64,000 nucleotides of DNA from JANSYA01 sp965243385 (GCA_965243385.1 CBDEUV010000002.1:6138001-6202000); one strand, 5' to 3'; shown: positions 25,436-34,637, numbered from the stretch's first letter. Numbers and translations: made by a program. Notes: generated by a model not told the origin, from the sequence alone.

Positions 25436-27619
25436 ATGCTGGCCGAACAACACCGGAGCGCGCGTCCGGAAACGTTATCCCCCGGAACGGCCGCCGTTCC
25501 GCCGCAACTGCGGCGGATTATCGCGCATCCCGACTACTCGGCCGCGCGCCAGGATCCCCATTTTTTCGATGCCGGGCCGGCCTGCTTTCATTCGCCGCTG
25601 TTGATTCCGGGTATGGAAGCGGCGGTGAAAATACTGCGGGAAGTCGTGAGCGAGCAGGGCCGCATCCTCGTGCTGGGCGACCGGGATGTGGACGGCGTGT
25701 CGTCGACGGCGCTGCTCGGGAACTTTTTACGAGAACGCCATGAGAAATCCGGTGGGGCCCTGGAGCTGGTGGTTTCCGATGACGGCGACGATTACGGGCT
25801 ATCCGGGGAGCTCTACGACCGTATTCGCGAAGGCGATGCGAGCCTGGTCATTTTACTCGATATGGGTTCGTCCCATGGGCCCGAGGTCAATGAGCTGCTC
25901 GAACGGGGCAAGCGGGTCATCATTCTCGATCATCACCAGCTGCACGATCGCATTCCCGACGCCGCGCTGCCCGGTCTGGCTTTCGTAAACCCCATGCGCG
26001 ACGAAGAGGTCGTCTGCGCTCTCGAACACGACGGCAAGATCGCAACGGTCGGCCTGGTCTTTAAGCTGCTCCTGGCGTACGGCCTCTCCTTTACAAAAGA
26101 ATGGACCCGGGCGTTCTACTGGCTCGACGCGGCTACGGCCGCCGACGCGCAATTTGCGCAGGCTGCTGAAGCCGACGAATCAAGCGGTCCGCTTTCCGCC
26201 TATCGCTGCGGTTGTTATCTGGGCCGCTTCGAAAGCCTGGCGGCCGCGCGCGCGGCGCACCCCGAGCTGGAGTGGTGTTCGCTTGCGGAGACCTATCGTC
26301 TGCATCCGGCCGAAAAGCCATTTTTTGCGGCGCCTGCCGATGCTGCTTCGAATGCGGACTCGAAAGCGCCGCCGGTCGCGGCAGCCGGCAGTCCCGCGCT
26401 GACCGCCGGCAAGATCGTACTGGCGCATATGATTCGCAGCCGGCCGCGGCTGCTCGAGTTCGTTCAGCGCAGCGCGGATCTCGCGGCGGTGGGCATCATC
26501 ACGGACATGGTGCCGCTGGTCGGCGAAAACCGGGCGCTGGTGCGACTGGGGATCGGACAGTCCGGCTTTGACCGGCGTGGCGAGCGGCCCTACAGTCCCG
26601 GTTACGAAGCTCTGATCGGCGCTCTCGGCCTCCCCGGGGATCGCATCGTCAGCCGGGATTTGAGCTGGTCTATCGGACCGGCTCTCAACGCGGCCGGGCG
26701 CATGGGCAATACCCGACTGGCTCTGAGCCTCCTGACCAGCGAAGACGCGGGCGAAGCGAAGCGGCTTGCGAAAGACCTGGTCAAACTCAACGAAGAGCGC
26801 AAGAAACGCACTGCCCGTAACGAAGGCGTCGTCGCTCGACACTTCGCCGAGAACCCGGCATTGTTAGAAGAAGCGATTCTATTCTGTTACCATGAAGAGC
26901 TGGAACCCGGAGTTTCGGGTATCGTCGCGACCCGCCTGGTCGAACGCTACGGCAAGCCGGTGGTGTACATCAATCAGGACGGCAAACACGCCAAGGGTTC
27001 GGCGCGGACCTGCGATGGACTGAACGTGCTGAAGCTGCTCGATACGGCGGCGGATCTTTTCGTGCAATTCGGCGGTCACCCCGAGGCAGCCGGCTTTTCG
27101 ATTCACTACGATCGCATTCCCGATCTGGAGCGCCGGCTCCAGTCTGCCGCGCCTGAAGTGCTCGCGGAACAGGCCGCCGCGAACGCGGCAGCCGGAGCGG
27201 GCGCTCCGGGCGGCGCGCCGGAGGGTTATCATCTGGAGTTGAAGCCGGCCGAGCTGAGTTACGATTTGCTGCGCGAAATTGAAATGCTCGAACCCTTCGG
27301 CTCCGGCAACCCGGAGCCGGTGTTTCGCATTCGATCGGTTCGACCGACCCGGATCAAATATATGACCGACGGGCTGCATGCTCGCTTCGCCCTGCGCGGC
27401 GCGCCGGCCTATGTCGACTGCGTGGCCTGGCGTCAGGGCCGGGTCATCGCCCGGGGGGAAGAGCAGAAGACCGCTTTTGATCTGTACGGCAGCCTGGAAA
27501 TGAGCTATTTTGCGGGTCGCAGTCGCCTGCAGTTTCGCGTGGAGCGCATGCTGGACAGCGCGGCCGCCGCGTCTCTGCAATCGGACGGCGACCAGAGCGA
27601 AGGCGAGCTCGTATTCTGA
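25436..27619 (+). CDS. recJ: Single-stranded-DNA-specific exonuclease RecJ
   Basis: A 727-residue DHH-superfamily nuclease that degrades single-stranded DNA 5'->3' in recombination and repair. The metal-site motifs are GDRDVDGVSSTALL near 82-95 and ILDHHQLHD near 165. The DHHA1 domain shows the QFGGHPEAAGFS motif near 545, and an OB-fold C terminus follows. A ~60-residue insertion with Ala/Asp-rich sequence sits between DHH motifs (about 300-325). RDVDG replaces the more common YDVDG. The stop overlaps the hydrolase start by one base (TGATG). Confidence 0.9.
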   Translation: MLAEQHRSARPETLSPGTAAVPPQLRRIIAHPDYSAARQDPHFFDAGPACFHSPLLIPGMEAAVKILREVVSEQGRILVLGDRDVDGVSSTALLGNFLRERHEKSGGALELVVSDDGDDYGLSGELYDRIREGDASLVILLDMGSSHGPEVNELLERGKRVIILDHHQLHDRIPDAALPGLAFVNPMRDEEVVCALEHDGKIATVGLVFKLLLAYGLSFTKEWTRAFYWLDAATAADAQFAQAAEADESSGPLSAYRCGCYLGRFESLAAARAAHPELEWCSLAETYRLHPAEKPFFAAPADAASNADSKAPPVAAAGSPALTAGKIVLAHMIRSRPRLLEFVQRSADLAAVGIITDMVPLVGENRALVRLGIGQSGFDRRGERPYSPGYEALIGALGLPGDRIVSRDLSWSIGPALNAAGRMGNTRLALSLLTSEDAGEAKRLAKDLVKLNEERKKRTARNEGVVARHFAENPALLEEAILFCYHEELEPGVSGIVATRLVERYGKPVVYINQDGKHAKGSARTCDGLNVLKLLDTAADLFVQFGGHPEAAGFSIHYDRIPDLERRLQSAAPEVLAEQAAANAAAGAGAPGGAPEGYHLELKPAELSYDLLREIEMLEPFGSGNPEPVFRIRSVRPTRIKYMTDGLHARFALRGAPAYVDCVAWRQGRVIARGEEQKTAFDLYGSLEMSYFAGRSRLQFRVERMLDSAAAASLQSDGDQSEGELVF

Positions 27620-28575
27620 TGCGCTCTGCGGGAAATCGTAAATTCGGAAAAACTCTCGCGGCTCTGGTTTCGGTCCTGGCGGCGATTCCGTTGCTGCTGG
27701 CCCTGATCGGGCTGGGGTCCTCTCCGGAATTGCGGGTGAAGCCGGGCTACGAACGCGAATTCCTGGAGATCGAAGGCGGCCGGCTGGGTTACTATCAAAC
27801 CGGCAGCGGGCCCGACGTGGTGTTGCTGCACGGCGCGATCGGCTCGGTCGAGGACTGGACGCCGCTGATGCAGGCGCTGGCCGCCTCGCATCGGCTGACG
27901 GTACTCGATCGCCCCGGATTTTTTCAGAGCGAGCCCGCATCGGCCCGGGATCTGACTCTGGCCGGCAACGCCGACATCGCGGCCGCGGCAATCCGCGTGC
28001 TGAAACTGGATCGGCCGCTCCTGGTCGGGCATTCCCACGGGGGATCGATCGCGCTCGTATTCGCGGTCCGTCATCCCGATCTGATCCAGGCGCTTGTTAC
28101 GCTCGATACCTCCGGTCCGGCCGCCTATCGCCCGGGCTGGAACGATCGCCTGCTGGCGCTGCCGCTGGTCGGCCGGGGACTGGCGGTCGTCGTGGGCGGC
28201 CTCGTCGGGCCGGATATGATTCGCCGGTCGCTGGAAAAGGCGCTCGCTCCCCGACTCACGGATATGCCGCAGGGATTTTTGCCGTTCCGCATGAAGCTGT
28301 GGTCGCATCCGAATCATCTGACCGCCTTCGCGCACCAGAATCTGGTCGCCCCGCGTGAATTCGATCAATACGCCGGCGACTTTCAAGAAGGGCGCCGCAA
28401 ATTGCCTCTGGCGATGGCTTATTGTGAACGAGAGGCGGAACCCGCGGCCGTCGCGATTCGCCGCGCCTTCGCGCAGAAGCTGAATCCGGATCGCCTGCTG
28501 CGTCTGGAAGACTGCAGCCACTACGTGCAGTACACGAATGCCGCGGAAATCGCCGCATTGATTCGCTCGCTGTAG
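27619..28575 (+). CDS. Alpha/beta-hydrolase fold protein
   Basis: A 318-residue hydrolase. It has an N-terminal hydrophobic segment (about residues 14-35), so it is membrane-anchored or exported. The oxyanion motif LLHGAIGSVEDW is near 73-84. The nucleophile elbow GHSHGG places the catalytic Ser at 139. The catalytic His is probably in DCSHYVQ near 300. The substrate cannot be read from the sequence. It is coupled to recJ by a one-base overlap. Confidence 0.88.
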   Translation: MRSAGNRKFGKTLAALVSVLAAIPLLLALIGLGSSPELRVKPGYEREFLEIEGGRLGYYQTGSGPDVVLLHGAIGSVEDWTPLMQALAASHRLTVLDRPGFFQSEPASARDLTLAGNADIAAAAIRVLKLDRPLLVGHSHGGSIALVFAVRHPDLIQALVTLDTSGPAAYRPGWNDRLLALPLVGRGLAVVVGGLVGPDMIRRSLEKALAPRLTDMPQGFLPFRMKLWSHPNHLTAFAHQNLVAPREFDQYAGDFQEGRRKLPLAMAYCEREAEPAAVAIRRAFAQKLNPDRLLRLEDCSHYVQYTNAAEIAALIRSL

Positions 28576-28615
28576 CGCTAACGTGAAGCGACCGACTCTT
28601 TGCGTCTTTCTGGTT

Positions 28616-28641
28616 CCCGGACAGTGAGTGATTCGTCCGGG
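28616..28641. terminator. Hairpin between convergent genes
   Basis: CCCGGAC (28616-28622) and GTCCGGG (28635-28641) form a perfect 7-bp stem with a 12-nt loop in the 88-bp gap between the hydrolase and the minus-strand membrane gene. A second GC hairpin (CCCC, GGCGGC, GGGG) follows. No U-tract is present. Confidence 0.45.
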
Positions 28642-28663
28642 TTCAACGCCCCGGCGGCGGGGT

Positions 28664-29161
28664 CTACTGCCGGCTTCTGAGGCGCCGGCCAAGCCAGATT
28701 GTGATCAGCCAGGCGGCGAGCGCGCCGAGGGACAGAGCGAAGAGCACTGGCATCGGCGACGGCGCATCGTGATCGTGAGTCAAGAGCGCCAGCTGTACGA
28801 CCCGCAGGCCGAGCGCGATCGCCGCACAGAGGATGTGCCATCCGAGGGCTGGAAAAAATTTCGAATGCGAATGGCCCGCGTCTTGCGGGCGGTCTGAATC
28901 TGAACGGCGAAGACCGCCCTGGGGAAGCGCACAGCTCGAAAGAATGAGCGCGCCGCTCAGCGCCGTTGTAAAACCGCTCAGCAGCGCCGCGACCGCGATC
29001 AGTTTGCCGAAAGCGGGATTCAGAGCGTGACCGGAGAGGCCGGTTTCGCGCAGAACAAAGAGGAGCGTTTCGAGCGCGGCCAGCCAGAAAGCGGCCCACG
29101 CGAAACCGTTGTGATGCCGTCCGCTTATAGATGAGACTCGCTTCGGATTTAAACGGCTCAG
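28664..29161 (-). CDS. Four-helix membrane protein with apparent CTG start, end of the act/cco-like cluster
   Basis: Reading the minus strand from a CTG at 29161 (GAGG six bases upstream) to a TAG at 28664 gives 165 residues with four hydrophobic segments. They lie at about 20-36 (AWAAFWLAALETLLFVL), 47-73, 103-122 and 131-152. They are separated by a His/Asp-rich loop (HSHSK, later HDHD). The upstream frame stays open to a stop near 29228 with no ATG, GTG or TTG. The overlapping frame that does start with ATG encodes an Arg-rich nonsense-like product. Third-position GC supports the CTG frame. I recognise no family; the position right after the CcoP-like gene suggests a role with that complex. 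Confidence 0.6.
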   Translation of the reverse strand: MSRLNPKRVSSISGRHHNGFAWAAFWLAALETLLFVLRETGLSGHALNPAFGKLIAVAALLSGFTTALSGALILSSCALPQGGLRRSDSDRPQDAGHSHSKFFPALGWHILCAAIALGLRVVQLALLTHDHDAPSPMPVLFALSLGALAAWLITIWLGRRLRSRQ

Positions 29162-29236
29162 CGCAGCCTCGCTGTCGCAGGTCGCGTCAGGCCGTTCGCG
29201 AAACCGCGAAGGCAGACGGGCTTTGGTCGGCCTTAC

Positions 29237-29707
29237 TTACTGGGGAACGTCAGCGTCTTGCTGGATGGAACCGTTCTTCGACGATAGATAGAACATGATT
29301 TTCCAGGCGTCGGAGTCGGTGATATTCGCGCCGCCTTTCGCCGGCATGATCTGACCGGATTGCGATTTGCCCGCGCCGATGCCGTTTACGATGCTCTTGT
29401 AGATCGCCTTTTCATTGTTACCGTGCCACCATTCGGCGTCGACCAGGTTCGGTCCGACCAGACCTTCCAGATTCGCGCCGTGGCAGGCCACGCAGGCCTG
29501 CCCGTAGAGCGCTTCGCCTTCGGAAATCACGTCGCCGGTGCGCGCGGGTACGACCGCCACAGTCGGAATGACGTACGCCTGCAGGCGCGGTTTTTCGGCC
29601 AGGAATCCATGTTTGAACGTCGAGTAGAGGCCGCCGGCGACCAGTGCGCCGAAGAAGATAAACAGCAGCCAGTTCGGTACGCCGTGTTCAGTGGAATTGT
29701 TACTCAT
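29237..29707 (-). CDS. CcoP-like monoheme cytochrome c
   Basis: A 156-residue protein with one N-terminal membrane helix (about 12-30, PNWLLFIFFGALVAGG) and one heme c site, CVACH at 72-76. The layout after the helix matches CcoP of cbb3 oxidases: a short linker, then GEALYGQ leading into the heme motif, a GPNLVDAEWW segment, and MPAKGG with the likely axial Met. Canonical CcoP has two hemes; this has one. The ATG at 29707 is preferred over an upstream one because the membrane helix follows at normal distance. It ends the CcoN/O/P-like trio. Confidence 0.85.
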   Translation of the reverse strand: MSNNSTEHGVPNWLLFIFFGALVAGGLYSTFKHGFLAEKPRLQAYVIPTVAVVPARTGDVISEGEALYGQACVACHGANLEGLVGPNLVDAEWWHGNNEKAIYKSIVNGIGAGKSQSGQIMPAKGGANITDSDAWKIMFYLSSKNGSIQQDADVPQ

Positions 29708-29801
29708 ATAATTCGTCTCGGTGTCTTGAAATTGATTGGCGTTCGCGGGAACGGGCAATCAGTTGCGCGATCTCTTAAATCAATATAACGAAATCCCCGA
29801 C

Positions 29802-30482
29802 TTACTGAAAATAATTTCCGGTAAACTGCGACTGCTTGCGGCCGAGTGTCAAAAGATACTCTACGAGCGCATCGCCGCGGGTCTGACCGTCGAGCTGCTC
29901 GAATACGCTTCTCTGATACGAATCCGAAAGCGGAGCCCGGGCATTCATCATCATGCGCACGCGCCAGCCGAGAAAGAGCGGGGACATACCCGCTTCGCTC
30001 GAAAATAGATGAGCGAAGCGATGGTGGCCGGCCCGCAGGCTGTCGGTCTTCGTGCTCTTCAGCAGACCTTCCAGATCCGCGCGGTTCAGTTTTCCGACGA
30101 CGCGCGAAAGGTCGGGACCTTTGCGTTCGCTACCGCGCAGCGAAGGCGACTCGAAATGATACTCCATCATATTCGGGAGCGGATAATAACCGTAGGCTTC
30201 CTGATTCGCGAAGCGTGCGACTTCCCAGTCCAGGCTGCGCAGGTTTTGCGAATGGCAGTACTGACAGCCTTCCTGCATATAGACTTCCTGGCCTTTCATG
30301 GCCAGAGGCGATTCCGGCGACAGCTTCGCCATCGCGCCGTGGGTCGGCAGCACTTCGAAGTGCGCGTGAACCGCGAAGATGCCCAGGATAGCGGTCGCGC
30401 CGATTACGGCGCCGGCCAGCTTCAGCGGGTCCGCCAGCAGACCCTGCAGGGATTTCGTAAATTTGTTCTCGTTTTCGCTCAT
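29802..30482 (-). CDS. CcoO-like monoheme cytochrome c
   Basis: A 226-residue membrane-anchored cytochrome. One helix (about 22-40) is followed by the heme motif CQYCH at 73-77. The flanking sequence GQEVYMQEGCQYCHSQNLR and the later GSERKGPDLSRV match CcoO (GREIYxxEGCxxCHSQxxR and GSKRTGPDLxRVG), so homology to CcoO rather than a generic cytochrome is clear. Past that point it diverges, and the MPxYP axial-Met segment of CcoO is not obvious. It lies between the CcoN-like and CcoP-like genes, in the same order as in cbb3 operons. Confidence 0.88.
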   Translation of the reverse strand: MSENENKFTKSLQGLLADPLKLAGAVIGATAILGIFAVHAHFEVLPTHGAMAKLSPESPLAMKGQEVYMQEGCQYCHSQNLRSLDWEVARFANQEAYGYYPLPNMMEYHFESPSLRGSERKGPDLSRVVGKLNRADLEGLLKSTKTDSLRAGHHRFAHLFSSEAGMSPLFLGWRVRMMMNARAPLSDSYQRSVFEQLDGQTRGDALVEYLLTLGRKQSQFTGNYFQ

Positions 30483-30531
30483 ATAATTACGCCAGAAATA
30501 CGTCAGTTGTGTTCTTGCGGCCGATCAATAC

Positions 30532-32052
30532 TCAGTGCGCGCCGTGTCCGGCCGGAGCGGGGACGGGCGTTTCGATTCTATTTTTGTTAATCAAATCCGG
30601 CTCGCTGTAGCCTTCCGTGCCGGCTCCGGCGATGTGTAGAAAGAAGCCGAAGCTCACGATCACGGTTCCGATTGTGATCAAAAGCACTCCGATGAAATGC
30701 AGCGAACGCAGGCTCAGGAGAAACTGCATGGCTTCGCCCGCGCCCTGGTACAGAGTGCCGGCGAAGATGACTTCGTTCCAGCTTGCCGCCACGACTGAGG
30801 TTACGCCGTTTTCGACCGCGGTTTCGCTTTGCACGAGGCCCTGCACGAAACCCTGGGAGAGATCGCCGATGAAAATCAAAAGCGCGCCCAGCCCGAGAGT
30901 CATCGCGGCGATGCCTGCTGTGCGACTGCTCATCGTACGATTCGTGACTTTCTGAGCGATGATCAGGGCGGCGCCGATCGCGATCGGCAGTCCATAGGTC
31001 AGACCGTCACGGCCGAGATCTCGCAGGTTCAGGCCGGTGTAGGCGAAGTGGGCCTGCATGAAAATAGGGCTCATGATTATTCGCAACACTGCGGTCGCCA
31101 TCAGAAAGAAGAGACCGTAGCGCAAGAGGAGGCCGATCGAATCGGAAGCGTAGTGCTTGCCCGAGCGGCTGATCGTGTACTGCGCGTTCAGTCCACCGGC
31201 CAGAATTGCGGCGCCGAGCGCAATGGCGGTAAAGACTCCCTGAGTCTGCAGAAAGGCCGGAGCCGCGGAAAGCGCGAGACCGGCGGCGCCCGCGAAGGGA
31301 ATCATCACCAGCATGCCGAAGACCGTAAAGGCCGCCATACTCTGGCTGTAGAGCGGGGTCTTATAATAAGACGGGATAAAGAAATAGAGCATCGTAAACA
31401 GCGGGAACAGGACGAAATAGCCCAGCACGCCAGTGCGATAGAATTCCTGGATCGCCGCGTCTTCCATGCCGCGAAACATCGGAACCTGGGTCAACGGACC
31501 GGTGGGCAGGCCAATATTTCCGAGCAGGTATACGATCAGACCGCCCGCCGCGGCGACGATCGAGTAGGTCGCGGCCATATCGCTTTTACCGCTGGCCTTG
31601 AGCGCCGTGATCGCCGTCGCCAGAAAAAGCACCAGCGAAAGCACAAGCAGATTGTCCGAGATCCAGGTCATCTCGCCGTATTCGCGACCCGCGTTGTAGC
31701 CGGCCAGAATAGTGATGACGCCCAAAAGCAGCGCTGTCTGGTGCAGCTTGAAGCCGGCCCAGGCTGCGAGCGCCAGCTTCGGGTTTTCGCCCGTAACGCT
31801 TTTCAGGATATGATAGGCCGCGGCGAAAAAGAACGAAAGCAGCGATCCGAAAATCAAGCTGAGCGTAAACAGCGGTCGCGCGTAGCCGTAGTCCAGAGCG
31901 GGCGGCAGATCCAGGATCAGAAAGAACTGTATCTGATTGAGGCTCGCCAGCAGTACGGCGGCGATGGCCCAGGTGAAACCCGCGATCAGATACGTCCGAA
32001 TCGTGAACTCGATATCGCTGACCATCGTGATGAGATTTTTAATCGCTTCCAT
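30532..32052 (-). CDS. CcoN-like subunit lacking all heme and copper ligands (pseudo-oxidase)
   Basis: A 506-residue polytopic protein with about 12 membrane helices that aligns with cbb3 oxidase subunit I. It keeps the CcoN landmarks RPLxT (59-63), GREYGEMTW (122-130, like SKEYAELEW), DAxxQxxY (198-205), PLYS (233-236) and VQGL (like MQGLMW). The ligands are gone. The low-spin heme b His of RPLHT is F62. The CuB His of WYGHN is T207, and the CuB pair of GPHHLH is A257-G258. The two His of GHVHSG (hemes b3 and b) align with D345 and G347, and the cross-linked Tyr region reads Leu/Phe. The alignment is gapless around the CuB sites. The protein should therefore bind neither heme nor copper and cannot reduce O2. 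The canonical sequence used for comparison is from memory. Confidence 0.9.
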   Translation of the reverse strand: MEAIKNLITMVSDIEFTIRTYLIAGFTWAIAAVLLASLNQIQFFLILDLPPALDYGYARPLFTLSLIFGSLLSFFFAAAYHILKSVTGENPKLALAAWAGFKLHQTALLLGVITILAGYNAGREYGEMTWISDNLLVLSLVLFLATAITALKASGKSDMAATYSIVAAAGGLIVYLLGNIGLPTGPLTQVPMFRGMEDAAIQEFYRTGVLGYFVLFPLFTMLYFFIPSYYKTPLYSQSMAAFTVFGMLVMIPFAGAAGLALSAAPAFLQTQGVFTAIALGAAILAGGLNAQYTISRSGKHYASDSIGLLLRYGLFFLMATAVLRIIMSPIFMQAHFAYTGLNLRDLGRDGLTYGLPIAIGAALIIAQKVTNRTMSSRTAGIAAMTLGLGALLIFIGDLSQGFVQGLVQSETAVENGVTSVVAASWNEVIFAGTLYQGAGEAMQFLLSLRSLHFIGVLLITIGTVIVSFGFFLHIAGAGTEGYSEPDLINKNRIETPVPAPAGHGAH

Positions 32053-32123
32053 AGTAGTTCGTTCTATAAAGTCCGTTTTAGTATTCGCTCGTTCTTAGCT
32101 TGCTGTTTTACTTCGGGACGGAT

Positions 32124-33113
32124 TCAGCGACCCGCCAGATTTTGGACATAAGACAGCAAATCCTGCCACTCGTCGTCTGACAGGTGGCTGAAAGACCGCA
32201 TATTCAGTCCTTCGGCGGAAGCCTGTTCGTGCGCGGCTTTGAATGCGCCGACGCCGCCCAGGGCCGCGCTGTTCTGAAAATCCGGTGTGGAGAGATAGAC
32301 TCCGCACTGGCGCTTACGTTCCGGACCGCATTCGATCAGACCGAAACGCTGGCTGGAGGCCATGCCTTCGCCGTAGAGTCCGTGGCAGCCCGCGCAGTTG
32401 TTTTCATATTCCGTGTGGCCGGTAGCGCCCGGATCGCGGCGGGCGATGCGGGCTTCGTCGACCGGGCTCGCCGCGCGGTCTTCCGCAACGCTGGTAAGTT
32501 TGAGCAGCTCGTCCAGCTTCGGAGTTTGCGGGCGGTCTTCGATCTTTTTGTAGCCCATGACCCAGCGGCGGTTGTTTGCGTAGGCTTCGCGAATTTCCGC
32601 GTCGGCCGCAGCCAGCGCCGCCGAGTGTTTGTGCGCGTCGGAGCCGGTCGGTTTGGTCGTCAGAGAATAGAGGAAATGCGCCATGGCCCAGCGGCCGCGG
32701 TCCGTATAACTCTGGTTGCTGTGGGTCGGCAGCTTCTCGGTGCCCATCGTTATGACTTTGAAATAGTCCAGCGGAGTCTTCGCGGGATCGATGGTCGTAC
32801 CCTGAAAGCCGGGCATTTCGAGGCCCGTTTCGTTTTTAGTCGCCGTCGCGTCCGGCCCCATGCCGTCGAAAGCGACGCCGTGGCATTTCGCGCAGCCCGC
32901 CTGAGCATAGTACACGGAACCCTGGAAGATCACTTCGCGATCGGATTCGTAAACCGGTGTCGCAGTCAGCGGATCCGGCGCCGTATGTCCTTTGATCGCG
33001 CCCACGCGATCGCAGGCGACGGTTGCGGCCAGGGTCAGCATAGCAACGCAGAGCGCTGCGAGCCGGGTTTGCCGGTGGGCGACATTAGAGGAGGTGGAAT
33101 TGGAATGTTGCAT
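32124..33113 (-). CDS. Diheme cytochrome c lipoprotein of the act cluster
   Basis: A 329-residue protein with an N-terminal hydrophobic segment ending LAATVAC, a lipobox-like site at Cys34. Two heme c motifs are present: CAKCH at 74-78 and CAGCH near 243. Each is followed by a typical small cytochrome c fold, with MGP and, at the end, MRSFSHLSDDEWQDLLSYV. It lies between actF and the CcoN-like gene on the same strand. It probably sits on the outer face of the inner membrane (or the outer membrane) and carries electrons from alternative complex III. It resembles an ActE-type cytochrome duplicated in tandem. Confidence 0.85.
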   Translation of the reverse strand: MQHSNSTSSNVAHRQTRLAALCVAMLTLAATVACDRVGAIKGHTAPDPLTATPVYESDREVIFQGSVYYAQAGCAKCHGVAFDGMGPDATATKNETGLEMPGFQGTTIDPAKTPLDYFKVITMGTEKLPTHSNQSYTDRGRWAMAHFLYSLTTKPTGSDAHKHSAALAAADAEIREAYANNRRWVMGYKKIEDRPQTPKLDELLKLTSVAEDRAASPVDEARIARRDPGATGHTEYENNCAGCHGLYGEGMASSQRFGLIECGPERKRQCGVYLSTPDFQNSAALGGVGAFKAAHEQASAEGLNMRSFSHLSDDEWQDLLSYVQNLAGR

Positions 33114-33187
33114 CGTCAGATTTCTCGATCTTTTCCTGATTGCTTGCTGAATTAAAATGAATCTCTACTGAATAAACTCGTAAGTCT

Positions 33188-34531
33188 TCACTGATGAAAG
33201 TGCAGACACTCCTCGAGGCGCGGATCCTTGACCGGAATCAACGATTGGCGCTCCAGGCTTTTGCCGACGACCAGGATAAAGCTGCCGGCCACGAACATCA
33301 GCGGGCCGATTTCCCAGAAGAAAGGCGTGAATTTTTTGCTGAGCGTCGGGTAGGCGACCCAGTACATATCCAGCACCTGGCCGAAGATGATGAAGACCGA
33401 GAGGCCCATCATGAAATTCCAGTTACGCTTCCACTCGCGCTTGCAGAGCAGAAAGAACGGAATAACGAAGCGGGAAAAAACCAGCAGCACCGTAATCGCA
33501 TACCAGGCGTTGCCGAAGAGGCCGCCGTCGGTGCGATAATAAAAGAAGGTCGTTACTTCCGGAATGTGTCCGTACCAGATCAGGAGGTACTGGCTGACCG
33601 CCATATAGGCCCAGAAGATCGTATGCCCGAAGAGGTATTTGCTCAAGTCGTGCAGATGGTTTTCGTTAAAGGTGTCGCCATAGTAACCTGATTTTTTCAG
33701 GAAACCGGTCCACAGGATCAGCGAAGCGTAGAGGGTCAGCGCCATGCCGGCGAAGATATAGATGCCCCACAGAGTCGAGAACCAGTGCGGCTCCAGGCTC
33801 ATGCTGATGTCCCAGGAGTTGAAAGAATAAGTCAGACCGAAAACCACGAGGAACCCGGCGGCGAGTTTCGCTCCGGCTTTCGTGTGACTCATTTTACCGT
33901 CGGAGTCCTGGGCGGTGGAGTGCTTCCAGAAAAAGAATCCGAAGGCGAACCATACGACCAGCCAGATCAGGTTGCGACCGATAAAGAACGGCGCGTTCAG
34001 CCAGGCCTCTTTGTGTTTTACCAGCAGGTCCGACTCGGGCGCGTGCACCCAGTGGTGAAATACGTCGCCGAAACCGAAGGCGAAGATGATCGCCATCAAA
34101 GCCAGAACGACGGGTAAATACCAGAAGTAGTTTTCCGCGAGCCGGCGCACCGATACGCTCCAGGCGGCACCCGAGAGCACGTTGATCGCTACGAAGAAGA
34201 TCCCGCCCAGCGAAAGGGGCAGTGCGACCAGTAACGCCAGGTGCAGAGAATAGAAGAAGTGCATGAGCTTCGAATGGTGATGCGCTCCTTCTTTTTCGGC
34301 TTTTTTGTCCGCTCCGGCGTGATCGCCGTCGGCTTTCGCAGCATCGCCAGCGGTTTCCGCCACCTGAGCGCTATGCGCGGCCGAATCGTCGTGATGATCA
34401 TCGCCCGCCAGGCTGAATCCCAGATGAAGGAAGGTGATTATAAGACCGACCCCCATCAGCGCCAGGCAGATGGTTTGCAGTTTTTTCGGAAACTGAAACT
34501 TGAGTTTTGATTCGTCGGGAAGACTGACCAT
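33188..34531 (-). CDS. actF: Alternative complex III, membrane subunit ActF
   Basis: A 447-residue NrfD/PsrC-like quinone-interacting membrane subunit of the quinol:cytochrome c oxidoreductase alternative complex III. About ten membrane helices are visible. The first loop after helix 1 (about residues 43-88) is unusually rich in His, Asp, Lys and Ala (DDHHDD to AHHHSK). The sequences FHHWVHAPESDLLVKHKEAWLN and SWDISMSLEPHWFSTLWG are hallmarks of the ActC/ActF pair. It follows actE on the minus strand. Confidence 0.92.
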   Translation of the reverse strand: MVSLPDESKLKFQFPKKLQTICLALMGVGLIITFLHLGFSLAGDDHHDDSAAHSAQVAETAGDAAKADGDHAGADKKAEKEGAHHHSKLMHFFYSLHLALLVALPLSLGGIFFVAINVLSGAAWSVSVRRLAENYFWYLPVVLALMAIIFAFGFGDVFHHWVHAPESDLLVKHKEAWLNAPFFIGRNLIWLVVWFAFGFFFWKHSTAQDSDGKMSHTKAGAKLAAGFLVVFGLTYSFNSWDISMSLEPHWFSTLWGIYIFAGMALTLYASLILWTGFLKKSGYYGDTFNENHLHDLSKYLFGHTIFWAYMAVSQYLLIWYGHIPEVTTFFYYRTDGGLFGNAWYAITVLLVFSRFVIPFFLLCKREWKRNWNFMMGLSVFIIFGQVLDMYWVAYPTLSKKFTPFFWEIGPLMFVAGSFILVVGKSLERQSLIPVKDPRLEECLHFHQ

Positions 34532-34637
34532 GTTTACACCAAAATTAATTCGTTCGTTTAATTAGTAAATCTTGCGTTTGTTTTCGCTGCGTTCTCTAAA
34601 TACGCGTCCGGGGAAGCATTTCGCCGACGCGCTCCGA

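Noticed and set aside
28578..29099. Minus-strand ATG frame of 173 residues
   Set aside because: Arg- and Ser-rich with no domain; the frame next to it encodes a convincing four-helix membrane protein over the same bases.
30829..32151. 440-residue plus-strand frame inside the CcoN-like gene
   Set aside because: Antisense to a clear membrane protein; composition (Arg, Gln, Glu, Gly) is that of a complementary frame of hydrophobic codons.
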